DNA from: an uncultured Opitutia bacterium
GTDB lineage: Bacteria; Verrucomicrobiota; Verrucomicrobiia; Opitutales; Opitutaceae
Assembly (NCBI GenBank): GCA_903827245.1
Contig: CAIKHO010000065.1
Location: forward strand, 34,616-98,615
DNA: 64,000 nt
Reading direction: 5' to 3'
The notes beneath the pieces are model-generated. The model had not been told where the DNA came from. It did no database searches and was given only the letters and a program-made list of their open reading frames with translations. The translations under genes and the position numbers were made by a program. Shown piece by piece: positions 18,000 to 26,969 of the stretch. How positions within the stretch are numbered: position 1 is the stretch's first letter; each line of letters starts with the position of its first letter.

Positions 18000-19268
18000 A
18001 TGTCCCTTAACGCCGCGCCCCTGCCGAGCCTCGACCCCGAAATCTACGCCGCGATCTCCCGCGAGTTCGCGCGCCAGCAGAGCCATCTCGAGCTCATCGC
18101 CTCGGAGAATTTCACCTACCCCGCCGTCCTCGAGGCGCAGGGCAGCGTGCTGACCAACAAGTACGCCGAGGGTTATCCCGGCAAGCGGTGGTACGGCGGC
18201 TGCGAGTTCGTCGACCAGGTCGAGCAACTCGCCATCGACCGCGCCAAGCAGCTCTTCGGCGCCGAACACGCCAACGTGCAGCCCCACTCGGGCTCGCAGG
18301 CGAACACCGCCGTCTACGCCTCCGTCCTCCAGCCGGGCGACAAGCTCCTCGGCATGAACCTCAGCCACGGCGGCCACCTCACGCACGGCAACCCCGCGAA
18401 TTTCTCCGGCAAGCTTTATAATTTCTGCCAGTACGGCGTCCGCCAGGACAACGGCCTGATCGACTACGACGAGCTCGCCGCCATCGCCGCCCGCGAGAAG
18501 CCGAAGATGATCACCGTCGGCGCCAGCGCCTATTCGCGCGTCATCGACTTCGCCCGCATGGGCGAGATCGCGCGGGCCAACGGCGCGTTCCTCTTCGCGG
18601 ACATCGCCCACATCGCCGGCCTGGTTGCCGCCGGGCTCCATCCCTCCCCGGTCCCGCACGCCGACTTCGTCACCACGACCACCCACAAGACGCTCCGCGG
18701 ACCGCGCGGCGGCCTCATCCTCTGCCGCTCCATCCACGCCAAGGCCATCGACTCCGCGGTCTTTCCCGGCACCCAGGGCGGACCGCTCATGCATGTCATC
18801 GCCGCCAAGGCGGTGTGCTTCGCCGAGTGCCTGAAGCCCGACTTCAAGGTCTACTCGGCCCAGATCATCAAAAATTCCCGCGCCCTCGCCGCCGCGATGC
18901 AGTCCCGCGGCTACCAGATCGTCTCGGGCGGGACGGACAACCACCTTTTCCTCGCCGACCTCCGCGGCAACCTCCCCGAGCTCACCGCCAAGAAGGCGCA
19001 GGAGACCCTCGATCTCGCCAACATCACCTGCAACAAGAACACGGTCCCCTTTGAGACGCGTTCGCCGTTCCAGGCCTCCGGCATCCGCCTCGGCACGCCC
19101 GCCGTCACGACGCGCGGCCTCGTCGAAAAGGACATGGAGGAAATCGCCGCCTGCATCGACGCCGTGCTCAAGGCCATCGGCACCCCCGGTGAAGCCGCCG
19201 CCATCGCCGCGACGAAGCAGCGGGTCATCGCGCTCACCGCGCGCTATCCGCTTCCCTACAAGCTGTAG
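18000..19268 (+). CDS. glyA: serine hydroxymethyltransferase
   Basis: The 422-residue PLP enzyme converts serine and tetrahydrofolate to glycine and methylene-THF. Conserved segments are [20 protein letters not shown], the [18 protein letters not shown] loop and the Schiff-base lysine K230 in [14 protein letters not shown]. Length is typical. Its TAG stop lies inside a REP unit, so that element has landed directly on the gene end. Confidence 0.97.
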   Translation: MSLNAAPLPSLDPEIYAAISREFARQQSHLELIASENFTYPAVLEAQGSVLTNKYAEGYPGKRWYGGCEFVDQVEQLAIDRAKQLFGAEHANVQPHSGSQANTAVYASVLQPGDKLLGMNLSHGGHLTHGNPANFSGKLYNFCQYGVRQDNGLIDYDELAAIAAREKPKMITVGASAYSRVIDFARMGEIARANGAFLFADIAHIAGLVAAGLHPSPVPHADFVTTTTHKTLRGPRGGLILCRSIHAKAIDSAVFPGTQGGPLMHVIAAKAVCFAECLKPDFKVYSAQIIKNSRALAAAMQSRGYQIVSGGTDNHLFLADLRGNLPELTAKKAQETLDLANITCNKNTVPFETRSPFQASGIRLGTPAVTTRGLVEKDMEEIAACIDAVLKAIGTPGEAAAIAATKQRVIALTARYPLPYKL

Positions 19269-19290
19269 GAGCGGCTTCACGCCGCGATGA
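19264..19290. repeat. single REP unit, family A, overlapping the glyA stop codon
   Basis: The sequence tgtaggagcggcttcacgcc and following cgcgatga is one half of the family A REPIN (compare 17284 and 41806). No inverted mate follows. It contains the glyA termination codon (19266-19268). Confidence 0.7.
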
Positions 19291-19395
19291 TCGGGTTTGC
19301 CGGGCCGCAGTCGCGTTTCCGCCCGCAAATTTCGCTCGCCCCGTACGCGTGGAACTCGGCTTGCCCAGCCGCGGACCGGCTGCATTCTCCCGGCC

Positions 19396-19746
19396 ATGTA
19401 CGAACCTCGCCATGCCCCGCTGCTCCCCCGCAGGCGGTTCTACGCCCGGCTCGGCAATCATGCGCTCATCTCGTTTGGCACACTCGCATTGTCCCTCGGC
19501 CTGGGCATGGGCGGCTACCATTTCCTCGAGCGCCTCGGCTGGGTGGATTCATATGTTAACGCCTCCATGATCCTTTCCGGCATGGGTCCCCTCGACCCCA
19601 TCAAGACCACCGCGGGCAAGCTCTTCGTCGGCACCTATTCCCTGTTCAGCGGCGTGGTCTTCCTCACGACCGTGGGATTTTTCCTGATGCCGGTCATCCA
19701 TCGCCTGCTCCACAAGTTTCACCTGCGGGATGTCGAGCGGTCCTGA
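19396..19746 (+). CDS. small two-helix membrane protein
   Basis: A 116-residue protein with a basic N terminus, one membrane helix at about 25-45 (LISFGTLALSLGLGMGGY) and a second at about 80-102 (LFSGVVFLTTVGFFLMPVI), followed by HRLLHKFHLRD. The loop MGPLDPIKTTAGKLF resembles the pore-loop region of two-helix ion channel proteins, but no TVGYG-type selectivity filter is present, so a channel role is speculation. The kinase gene follows after 61 bases on the same strand. Confidence 0.7.
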   Translation: MYEPRHAPLLPRRRFYARLGNHALISFGTLALSLGLGMGGYHFLERLGWVDSYVNASMILSGMGPLDPIKTTAGKLFVGTYSLFSGVVFLTTVGFFLMPVIHRLLHKFHLRDVERS

Positions 19747-19807
19747 TGGCCTGCGCCCTGCCGAAACCACCCCGCGCCATGTCGTTCCCGCCCTGGCTGG
19801 ACGCCCG

Positions 19808-22465
19808 ATGAATCCCGAGACCATCCGCCGGCCGCGCATTCCGTCGAGCCGCCTGATCATCGGTTTCGTGATCATTGCCGGCTCGGTGCTGTCCTTCCTC
19901 GCCTACCGCCAGGTGGCGGATGTCGAGCGCGAGCGGGCGGAAGCGGAGTTTTACCGCCGCGCCGACGTGCGCCATGCGCTCACCCGCGAGATCCTGAGCT
20001 ATTATGAGGCCGGTGTGTTCGGCCTCCGCAACCTTTTCATCGGCGACGACGCCGTCAGCCGCAGCCAGTTTCTTCAGGTGGCGCGCGACATCATCGCCCG
20101 CTATGAGGGCATCGCCGCCCTAGAGTGGGTGCCCGTCGTGCCAGGGCGCGACCGCCCGGCCTTTGAGCTGGCGATGGGCCGGGAGCTCGGCCGGCAGTTC
20201 CGCTTCACCGAACGCGACAACATCCATCCCCCGGGACTGATCGCCGCGCGCGACCAGGGCGAGTACCTCCCGATCGCGTACCTGGAGCCGCTCGCCGGCA
20301 ACGAGCCGGCGCTGGGCCTCGATCTCTCGAACGGGCCCTCGCGCGACGTACTGGAGCTGGCCCGGCGCGAAAACCGCATGGTCGTGAACGCCGTGATCAA
20401 CCTGGTACAGGGCCAGCGCGGCCTCGTCATCATCTGGCCCGTCTATCGCAAGGGCGGCAACCCGGCCGTGACCAAGGGCGAATTCCTCGGCTTTGTCCAG
20501 GGGGTGTTCCGCGTCGGCGAGCTGTTCGAGCAGACCCAGAAGCGCGATCCCACGACCACGATCGACACCCTTTACCTCGACCAGTCCGCGACGGATCCCG
20601 CGTCCCGTTTGCTCTATTACCGACCGGGCGACGGCCGGGCGGCGCGCCAACCTGTGCCCAGCGAGGCGGAATTCCGCGCCGGGGTACACCGCGAGCACGT
20701 CATCACCCTCGGCGTACGCGACTGGAACGTGCTTTACCGGCCCACGCCGGCCTGGCTCGGGGCGCAGATGACGAGCCTGCCCATGATGCGCCTGGGCGGC
20801 GGCCTGATCATCACCGGGCTGCTCGCCGCCCTCATTGGGGCCCTCGCCCGCCGCACGAGCGCCATCGAGGCGTTGGTCGCCGAACGCACCGCCGAGCTCA
20901 GCGAGAACCGTCTCCAGACCGAAAACATCCTCACGCAGTTGCCCGGCATGGCCTTTCGCTGCCTGGGCGATGAAAAGCTGACCCCGGTCTATATCAGTTC
21001 GGGAGCCTTGGACCTGACCGGATACACTGCGGGGGATTTCCTGGCCGGCGTGGTCTGGTACGAGGACCTCATCGAGCCCGGCGACCGCGCGACGGTCACC
21101 GGCACAACCCTGAATGCGGTCGCCCAGCACAAGCCCTTTGAGATCGAATACCGCCTCCGCCATCGCGACGGCCGGGAGAAGTGGGTGCTGGACCGCGGCA
21201 CCGGGGTGTTCGCGGAGGACGGCCGCCTGCTGTTCATCGAGGGCCTGGCCGTGGACATCACCCAGCGCAAGCAGGCCGAGGCGGAAAAAATCGCCCTCGA
21301 GCGCAAGCTCCTGGAAAGCCAGAAGCTCGAGAGCCTCGGGGTGCTCGCGGGCGGCATCGCGCATGACTTCAACAATCTGCTCACCGCGATCATGGGCAAT
21401 GCCAGCCTCGCCCGCCTGGAACTCGGGGACGCCTCGCCCATCCAGAAAAACCTCCGACAGATCGAGACCACGTCGCTCCGCGCCGCCGAGCTCTGCCAGC
21501 AGATGCTCGCCTACTCGGGCCGGAGCCGCTTCGTCGTCGAGCGCCTCGACCTCAGCGCCCTCGTCGAGGGTGCGGTGCCGTTGCTCCAGTTCTCGCTCGG
21601 CCGGCATGCCTCGTTCCGCCTGGATCTGCCCCGCGGCCTGCCGCCCGTGATGGCCGATGCCACCCAGCTGCGCCAGATCGTCATGAACCTGGTGATGAAC
21701 GCCGCCGAGGCCATGGGCGAGACCCCGGGAAAAATCACGCTGGAGACGGGCGTGCGCGCGGCCGACCACGCTTTCCTCGCCACCACGGTCAACGGCGGCG
21801 ATCTGCCGGCCGGCGAATATGTTTTCCTCCGCGTCAGCGACGAAGGCTGCGGCATGTCGGCCGAGACCCTTGCGCGCATCTTCGATCCCTTTTTCACCAC
21901 CAAGTTCGCCGGACGCGGCCTCGGTCTGGCCGCGGTGCTCGGCATCGTGCGGAGCCACCAGGGCGCCCTCCACGTCGCGAGCGAGCCGGGCCGCGGCACC
22001 ACGTTCACCCTCCTGCTGCCGCCGACGGACGGCGCCGTCTCCGCCGTGCCTGACACACCGGCCTCGGCCGCCCCGTGGCATCATGCCGGCACCGTCCTCG
22101 TCGCCGACGATGAGGACGAGGTACGGCAGATCGCCGGCGATATTCTCCAAAAGCTCGGCTTCACGGTGGTCAACGCCGCGGACGGCCATGAGGCCATCGC
22201 CTTGTTCGGACGCGATCCGGCCCGCTTCACCCTGGTGCTGCTCGACCTGACGATGCCCGGCGTGAGCGGCGTGGAAACCCTGCGGCAGATGCGCGTGCGC
22301 CGGCCAGGCCTCCCCGCGCTGCTGATGAGCGGTTATGCGGAAATCGAGGCCGAGACCCGTCTGGCGGGGCTGAATTCCGCCCCGTTTTTGCAGAAGCCTT
22401 TCACTGTCGCCAGCCTCACGGCCATGGTGCGCGCCATTTTCGAGGAACCCGGCCGGGCGGGTTGA
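19808..22465 (+). CDS. CHASE-PAS hybrid sensor histidine kinase with C-terminal receiver
   Basis: An 885-residue membrane sensor. Helix one at about 16-34, a periplasmic CHASE domain at about 50-310, helix two at about 327-346, PAS at about 373-490, HisKA with phospho-acceptor His519 in GGIAHDFNNLL, HATPase_c with N-box near 616 and G boxes DEGCGM and GRGLGLA, then a receiver domain (about 762-880) with phospho-acceptor Asp813 in LLDLTMPG and Lys in QKPF. CHASE domains bind small ligands outside the cytoplasm. There is no response regulator with an output domain nearby, so the partner is elsewhere. Confidence 0.92.
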   Translation: MNPETIRRPRIPSSRLIIGFVIIAGSVLSFLAYRQVADVERERAEAEFYRRADVRHALTREILSYYEAGVFGLRNLFIGDDAVSRSQFLQVARDIIARYEGIAALEWVPVVPGRDRPAFELAMGRELGRQFRFTERDNIHPPGLIAARDQGEYLPIAYLEPLAGNEPALGLDLSNGPSRDVLELARRENRMVVNAVINLVQGQRGLVIIWPVYRKGGNPAVTKGEFLGFVQGVFRVGELFEQTQKRDPTTTIDTLYLDQSATDPASRLLYYRPGDGRAARQPVPSEAEFRAGVHREHVITLGVRDWNVLYRPTPAWLGAQMTSLPMMRLGGGLIITGLLAALIGALARRTSAIEALVAERTAELSENRLQTENILTQLPGMAFRCLGDEKLTPVYISSGALDLTGYTAGDFLAGVVWYEDLIEPGDRATVTGTTLNAVAQHKPFEIEYRLRHRDGREKWVLDRGTGVFAEDGRLLFIEGLAVDITQRKQAEAEKIALERKLLESQKLESLGVLAGGIAHDFNNLLTAIMGNASLARLELGDASPIQKNLRQIETTSLRAAELCQQMLAYSGRSRFVVERLDLSALVEGAVPLLQFSLGRHASFRLDLPRGLPPVMADATQLRQIVMNLVMNAAEAMGETPGKITLETGVRAADHAFLATTVNGGDLPAGEYVFLRVSDEGCGMSAETLARIFDPFFTTKFAGRGLGLAAVLGIVRSHQGALHVASEPGRGTTFTLLLPPTDGAVSAVPDTPASAAPWHHAGTVLVADDEDEVRQIAGDILQKLGFTVVNAADGHEAIALFGRDPARFTLVLLDLTMPGVSGVETLRQMRVRRPGLPALLMSGYAEIEAETRLAGLNSAPFLQKPFTVASLTAMVRAIFEEPGRAG

Positions 22466-22875
22466 ACCAGCGGGCTCCGGGGCTCTTCCGCTGGCCGGTA
22501 CTGTCCGGTTAATGGTACAGTTTGGGATCAATCCGACCAGGCCGGTTTCGCTCAGAGGCGCCAAGCTGCGTAGTAAGGGCAGGAGATTAGGCTCGGCATC
22601 CGGAATTTTTCGCGCAGAGCGCGGAGGACGCAGAGATCAATCATCGACTGACTACTCTGCGTGCTCCGCGCTTCTGCGTGAAATTGCCTTTCTTTCCCCG
22701 TCATTCCTTTTCCGCGCAAAACCAGGGCAGTATTGGCGGGCTCTCCCAGTGGCAGTGGCCAGCCCTGCCCTATTACGGAAGGTTTTGCCGGCGAATCGCA
22801 GCCCTATACTCCGCCGCAACTTTTCTTTGCTCCTTGGCGTCCTCCGGGTAACGGTCTTTCTTCCAGTTTTTTCCC
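22466..22875. other. 410-base spacer before MFS transporter
   Basis: No gene is supported here. The spacer starts with a 7-bp hairpin (ccagcgg pairing with ccgctgg, 22467-22494) that lacks a T-tract, and contains the inverted repeat at 22608-22683. The remainder (about 22690-22870) is pyrimidine-rich and shows no feature I can name. Confidence 0.5.
22608..22683. repeat. inverted repeat with 9-base periodic arms (GCAGAG type)
   Basis: Arms 22608-22635 and 22655-22683 are near-perfect reverse complements apart from one gap and two mismatches. Each arm consists of three 9-base units (cgcgcagag, cgcggagga, cgcagagat; ctctgcgtg, ctccgcgct, tctgcgtga). The same type, in the same register, is the inner pair of the nested element at 59981-60215. 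Confidence 0.7.
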
Positions 22876-24201
22876 GTGTCCACCCCCGCCGCTCCCCTTC
22901 CCTCCCGTCGTCCGCTCTCGCTCGGCGTCATTTTTCTCACGCTGTATATCGACCTGATCGGGTTCTCGATCATCTTCCCGCTCGGGCCCGATCTGCTCGA
23001 CTATTACCTGAAGCTGGAAGGCCATGCCGGCGCCTTGGGCTGGCTGCTGGGGCAGATCGATTCGCTCGCGCGCGCCGCGGGGATCGAAAATTACGCGCCC
23101 GTGCTTTTCGGCGGCGTGATCAGCTCCTTCTTCTCGATCCTCCAGTTTGTCTTCGCCCCGTTCTGGGGCGCGGTGAGCGACCGGCGCGGGCGCCGTGGGG
23201 TTCTGGTGATGACCGTCGCCGGCACGGCCTTGGGTTATCTCCTTTGGCTTGTGAGCGGATCCTTCTGGTTGTTCCTGCTCTCGCGCATAGTCAGCGGGGC
23301 CTTCAGCGGCAACCTGTCCGTGGCCACCGCCGCGGTCGCCGACGTCACATCGCGGGAAGAGCGCTCGAAGGCCATGGGCCTCGTGGGCGCGGCCTTCGGG
23401 CTGGGGCTGGTCACCGGGCCGACCATCGGTGCGCTGACGGCCCACTTCAATCTGCTCACCCATCATCCCTCCCTCGCGCGCTTCGGGGTGAATCCATTCT
23501 CGGTGCCGGCGTTCATCGCCTTCGTTCTCTGCCTCGTCAACCTCGGGTGGATTTACCTGCGTTTCAAGGAGACCCTCACGCCCGCCATGCGCGCCGCGGC
23601 CCGCGAGCCCCGGCTGCGCAATCCGGTGAGCGCCATCCTCGGCCTGGACAATCCCGCCGTGCGCCGCGCCAACCTCGTGGCCTTCATCTTCTCGATCGCC
23701 TTCGTCGCCATGGAGTCGTCGCTCACCTTTCTTGCGACCAAGCGGTTCGGCTACACCGCGCGTGAAAACGGCCTGCTGCTCGGCTTTCTCGGGCTCTGCG
23801 CGATCGTCACGCAGGGCTACATCGTGCGCAAACTGCTGAAAACCATGGAGGAGATCCGGGTGCTTACCATCGGGCTGGGGGTCACCGCCGCCGGCCTGCT
23901 GGTCATCGGCTTCGCCCTGCAGGCGTGGATGCTGTACGCCGGCGTGGCCTTGCTCGCGCTGGGCTCCGGGCTCGTCAATCCCGCCACCACCGGCCTCATC
24001 TCGCTCTACGCCACCGCCGCCGAGCAGGGCCGTGTGCTCGGCATTTTTCGCTCGCTCGGTTCGCTCTCCCGCGCCTTCACCCCCGTGCTCGCGGGCGTGG
24101 TGTTCTGGGTGTTCGGCTCGAAAAGCGTGTTTATCGCCGGCGCGGTGATGTCCGCCCTGGCTCTCTCCCTGAGCTTCAGCCTGCCGAAGCCGGTGAAATG
24201 A
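22876..24201 (+). CDS. MFS transporter, TetA-like drug:H+ antiporter group
   Basis: A 441-residue protein with about 12 membrane helices. The TM2-TM3 loop GAVSDRRGRRGVLV is MFS motif A, and the segment YIDLIGFSIIFP in helix 1 is typical of the DHA1/TetA group. There is an unusually long loop between helices 1 and 2 (about residues 45-70). Substrate is unknown. Start is GTG at 22876. Its stop overlaps an in-frame ATG of the next reading frame, but the real protease start is probably 42 bases further on. Confidence 0.85.
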   Translation: MSTPAAPLPSRRPLSLGVIFLTLYIDLIGFSIIFPLGPDLLDYYLKLEGHAGALGWLLGQIDSLARAAGIENYAPVLFGGVISSFFSILQFVFAPFWGAVSDRRGRRGVLVMTVAGTALGYLLWLVSGSFWLFLLSRIVSGAFSGNLSVATAAVADVTSREERSKAMGLVGAAFGLGLVTGPTIGALTAHFNLLTHHPSLARFGVNPFSVPAFIAFVLCLVNLGWIYLRFKETLTPAMRAAAREPRLRNPVSAILGLDNPAVRRANLVAFIFSIAFVAMESSLTFLATKRFGYTARENGLLLGFLGLCAIVTQGYIVRKLLKTMEEIRVLTIGLGVTAAGLLVIGFALQAWMLYAGVALLALGSGLVNPATTGLISLYATAAEQGRVLGIFRSLGSLSRAFTPVLAGVVFWVFGSKSVFIAGAVMSALALSLSFSLPKPVK

Positions 24202-24204
24202 AAA

Positions 24205-24302
24205 CGGAGGGCAGAGGACCGAGGACCGAGGGCGGAGAACCGATGCCGGGATGCCGTTTGTTTTCCGTCCTCCGTCTCCTGTCGAAGGTCTCCTGTCTCC
24301 TG
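24205..24302. repeat. inverted pair of heptamer arrays overlapping the protease 5' end
   Basis: Left arm: purine-rich 7-base units in exact register (24205-24239: cggaggg, cagagga, ccgagga, ccgaggg, cggagaa). Right arm: pyrimidine-rich units in register (24261-24302: ttttccg, tcctccg, tctcctg, tcgaagg, tctcctg, tctcctg). The right arm lies inside the next coding sequence and encodes most of its signal peptide. Confidence 0.75.
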
Positions 24303-25451
24303 CTGATCGCCGGCTGCGTTTCCTTCCGCCACGAGGCGCCGCGACCCGGCCGCACCACCCTCGGTTCGCCGCTGGTCGTGCTGCCGGCGCAGAATCTCGG
24401 CGACTGCCTCGTGATCGAGGCCAAGTGGGACCGCTATGGCCCCTACCATTTCCTGGTCGATACGGGCTCGTCCGTGACCCTCGTCTCGCCCGACCTTGCC
24501 AAGCGCTACGGCGACAAGAATGCCCCGGCGTCCTTCAACGCCCCGCAAATCCACGTCAAGTCCGCCGAGGGAGACCTCGTCGTGCTTCCCGCCACGACCC
24601 TGCGCCGCATCGAACTCGGCGAGGCGCGCTTCGACGATGTCCCCGCCCTCATCTACGACTGCGCGCCTCTTTCCGACCACCTCGGCGTCAAAATCGACGG
24701 CATCCTGGGCTTCCCACTTTTCCGCGAAACGCTGCTGACCCTCGACTACCCGCGCTCCCGCGTGCTGCTCAATCCCGCCGCTCAGGCGCCCCTGCTGCCC
24801 GGCGACACCATTCCCTTCAACAACGCCAGCAAGACCCCGCTCATCCCGATCCGGCTGCACGACACCACATTCATCGCCCTGATCGACTCGGGCAGCGATG
24901 CGCCCCTCAGCCTGAATCCCGTCGGCATGAAGCCGGCCTATGCCTCCGGTCCTCGACCCGGCCCCAACGTAGGCACCCTCAGTGGTGACCACGCGCCACA
25001 GGTCGGACGGCTCGCCGACACGCTCATGATCGGGAGCTATGCGCTGCCGCGGCCTCTCGTGGTCATCACCGATGAGCTGTCGTCCGTCGGGGGCGAGGTG
25101 CTGAGGAACTTCACCGTGACCTTTGACCAGGAAAGAAACCAGGTGACATTTTATCGGGAGACCACCGCTCCGATCAGCTTCGATCCGCAGCGCGGCGTGG
25201 GCGTCAGTTTCAGCAAGGCGCCGGCCTACTGGCGCGTGGTCGGCGTGATCCCCGATTCTCCCGCCGCCTCCGGGCCGGATCCGGTCCAGCCGGGCGATCT
25301 CGTCACCCGGATCAACGGCGAACCGGTAGCCCAGTGGGACCTCCGCCGCTTCGACCAGCTCGTGGCCTCGGCCCGCACCATCACCTTCACGTTTCTCAAG
25401 GGCACCGAGGAAAAATCAAAAGCCCTCAGCGTCTTCGATTTGGTGCCGTGA
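24243..25451 (+). CDS. lipoprotein retropepsin-like aspartyl protease with C-terminal PDZ domain
   Basis: A 402-residue protein. MPGCRLFSVLRLLSKVSC and the lipobox LIAGC form a lipoprotein signal. Two aspartyl protease half-sites are in one chain: FLVDTGSSVTLV (Asp73) and ALIDSGSDAPLSL; the ILGFPLF segment is the hydrophobic-hydrophobic-Gly motif. Residues about 320-400 form a PDZ domain (VVGVIPDSPAASG, GDLVTRINGEPV). It probably acts at the periplasmic face of a membrane. ATG 24243 is favoured by a GGAG 5 bases upstream and by the short basic n-region; an earlier ATG at 24198 overlaps the MFS stop but would give an acidic leader. Confidence 0.82.
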   Translation: MPGCRLFSVLRLLSKVSCLLLIAGCVSFRHEAPRPGRTTLGSPLVVLPAQNLGDCLVIEAKWDRYGPYHFLVDTGSSVTLVSPDLAKRYGDKNAPASFNAPQIHVKSAEGDLVVLPATTLRRIELGEARFDDVPALIYDCAPLSDHLGVKIDGILGFPLFRETLLTLDYPRSRVLLNPAAQAPLLPGDTIPFNNASKTPLIPIRLHDTTFIALIDSGSDAPLSLNPVGMKPAYASGPRPGPNVGTLSGDHAPQVGRLADTLMIGSYALPRPLVVITDELSSVGGEVLRNFTVTFDQERNQVTFYRETTAPISFDPQRGVGVSFSKAPAYWRVVGVIPDSPAASGPDPVQPGDLVTRINGEPVAQWDLRRFDQLVASARTITFTFLKGTEEKSKALSVFDLVP

Positions 25452-25536
25452 TGCGGCTCCGCCGCATCGTTGAAAGTTGAAGGATGAAAGCCCGGGGCTG
25501 AATCCAGCTTTCAACCCTCACCTTTCCACTTTCAAC
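25450..25536. repeat. hairpin plus inverted pair of heptamer arrays between convergent genes
   Basis: A perfect 8-bp hairpin (gatgcggc, loop tcc, gccgcatc; 25450-25468) overlaps the protease stop codon. It is followed by heptamers gttgaaa, gttgaag, gatgaaa (25469-25489) and, inverted, ctttcaa, ccctcac, ctttcca, ctttcaa (25508-25535). Together they fill the whole gap between the convergent protease and rsmB genes and may act as a bidirectional transcription end. Confidence 0.7.
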
Positions 25537-26887
25537 TCTTGCGCAGCAAGAACGCCCCCGCCCCATCGTGTCCGCTCTCCCACGGGAAGCTCGTCGTGCT
25601 GGCCTCCAGCTTGAAGGGGCCGCCCGCGCGGCTTTCGAAAAAGGCCTTCACCACCGCCGCGTTTTCCTCGGTATCGATGCTGCAGGTTGAATAGACGATG
25701 CGCCCGCCCGGCGCGACCAGCCGCGCCGCCGCGTGCAGCAGCGCCAGTTGCTGGCGGCCGTGCTTCCCAAAGTCGCCTTCCTGCAGCCGCCATTTCACGT
25801 CCACCCGGTGGCGCATCACACCGGTATTTGAACACGGCACGTCCAGCAGGACCGCGGCGTACTCGGTCGGCAGCCGGTGGTCGTCGAATAATTTGTACTC
25901 CCCGCTCAGCAGGTCGCCCTGCAGGAGGGCGACATCGACGTCGGTCACGCGCGAAAGATTTTCCTTCAGGCGGTCGATGCGCGGCCCGGGCAGGTCGAGC
26001 GCGATTACCCGCCCCGCCGGAGTCCCCGGTGCCGCTCCGCCAGCCCGGGCCGCATCGCGCAGGCGGTCGGCGATTAGCAGGCTTTTGCCCCCGGGCGCCG
26101 CGCAGGCGTCCAGCACCGTCTCTCCCGGTTGCGGCGCCAGCAGGTCCACCGCCAAGCGCGTGGACGGGTCCTGCAGGTATAACCGGCCCGCGGAAAGCAG
26201 CGGTTCGATCTCACCCCAGCGGCCCGATGGCACTTCATGATAGCCCGCCCACGCCGTCGGCGTGAACCAGGCGGGCGCCGGCGCAGCCGGGTCCCGCCAG
26301 CGCGCGTACACCGGCGCGGGTTGCTGGTTCCATTCGAGCAGCCGCCGCGTCGGCCCGGCACCGAATTGTGTCAGCCACCGCCGCACCAGCCACTCGGGAT
26401 GGGAAAAATACTCCGCCAGGACCGAGGGCTCCGCGAGCTTCGGCGGCGCCTCCGCCGTCAGCGCGCCGGCCAGCTTGCGCACGACGGCATTGACCAGCTT
26501 CGCCTCCTTGGGACTCGCCAGGTGCTTCGCCTGCTCCACCGCGTGATGCACGATCTTGGCCGCCCGGCCCTCCGCCGCGGGCTCGCCCACGGCCTCGATC
26601 AATTCGAATCCGGCGATGAACAGCACCGCCCGGGTCGCCGGCCGCGGCGGGTGCGACATCAGCCGGCCCAGCCCGGCGTCGAGCCGGCCAAAATGCCGCA
26701 GCACCCCGAAAACGAGATGCTGGCAGCGCGCGCGCTCCGCCCCGGTCAGCCCGGGCGGCAGCGTGGCGAAAAGCTCGTCGACGCGTTCGTGCCGGTCCAG
26801 CCAGCGGGTGATCAGCCGGGCGGCCGCAGCCCACGCGCCGACGGTCCGGGAGGGCGCGGCGGGTTTGTCGGGGGCCGGTTCAGGCAT
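25532..26887 (-). CDS. rsmB: 16S rRNA m5C967 methyltransferase
   Basis: The 451-residue protein has an N-terminal NusB-like helical RNA-binding domain (about 20-160) and a C-terminal Rossmann methyltransferase domain. SAM motif I is LDACAAPGGKS, motif IV is DVPCSNTGVMRH, and the catalytic Cys is in YSTCSIDTEEN. It methylates cytosine 967 of 16S rRNA. ATG 26887 is preferred to a TTG 30 bases upstream. It is divergent from the greA-like gene. Confidence 0.93.
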   Translation of the reverse strand: MPEPAPDKPAAPSRTVGAWAAAARLITRWLDRHERVDELFATLPPGLTGAERARCQHLVFGVLRHFGRLDAGLGRLMSHPPRPATRAVLFIAGFELIEAVGEPAAEGRAAKIVHHAVEQAKHLASPKEAKLVNAVVRKLAGALTAEAPPKLAEPSVLAEYFSHPEWLVRRWLTQFGAGPTRRLLEWNQQPAPVYARWRDPAAPAPAWFTPTAWAGYHEVPSGRWGEIEPLLSAGRLYLQDPSTRLAVDLLAPQPGETVLDACAAPGGKSLLIADRLRDAARAGGAAPGTPAGRVIALDLPGPRIDRLKENLSRVTDVDVALLQGDLLSGEYKLFDDHRLPTEYAAVLLDVPCSNTGVMRHRVDVKWRLQEGDFGKHGRQQLALLHAAARLVAPGGRIVYSTCSIDTEENAAVVKAFFESRAGGPFKLEASTTSFPWESGHDGAGAFLLRKS

Positions 26888-26910
26888 CGGGGGCCCCGGT
26901 GAAGCACTGT

Positions 26911-26939
26911 TTGACAAGCTGAGTCATTGTCCGCTCAAC
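26911..26939 (+). promoter_or_regulatory. candidate promoter of the greA-like gene
   Basis: A perfect TTGACA (26911-26916) lies in the 82-base divergent spacer, 17 bases before CTCAAC, which is a poor -10 box. The -35 match is good and the position, about 30 bases before the start codon, is reasonable. The -10 match is weak. Confidence 0.3.
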
Positions 26940-26969
26940 TCTCCCGTTCAGGCCCTCACACACGCAATC

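Noticed and set aside
20120..22564. Long minus-strand open frame opposite the hybrid kinase
   Set aside because: The plus strand encodes a complete CHASE-PAS-HisKA-HATPase-REC protein; the antisense translation has no recognisable motif.
22512..23765. Plus-strand frame overlapping the start of the MFS gene
   Set aside because: Its translation is Arg/Pro-rich and runs out of frame through a well-supported transporter gene.
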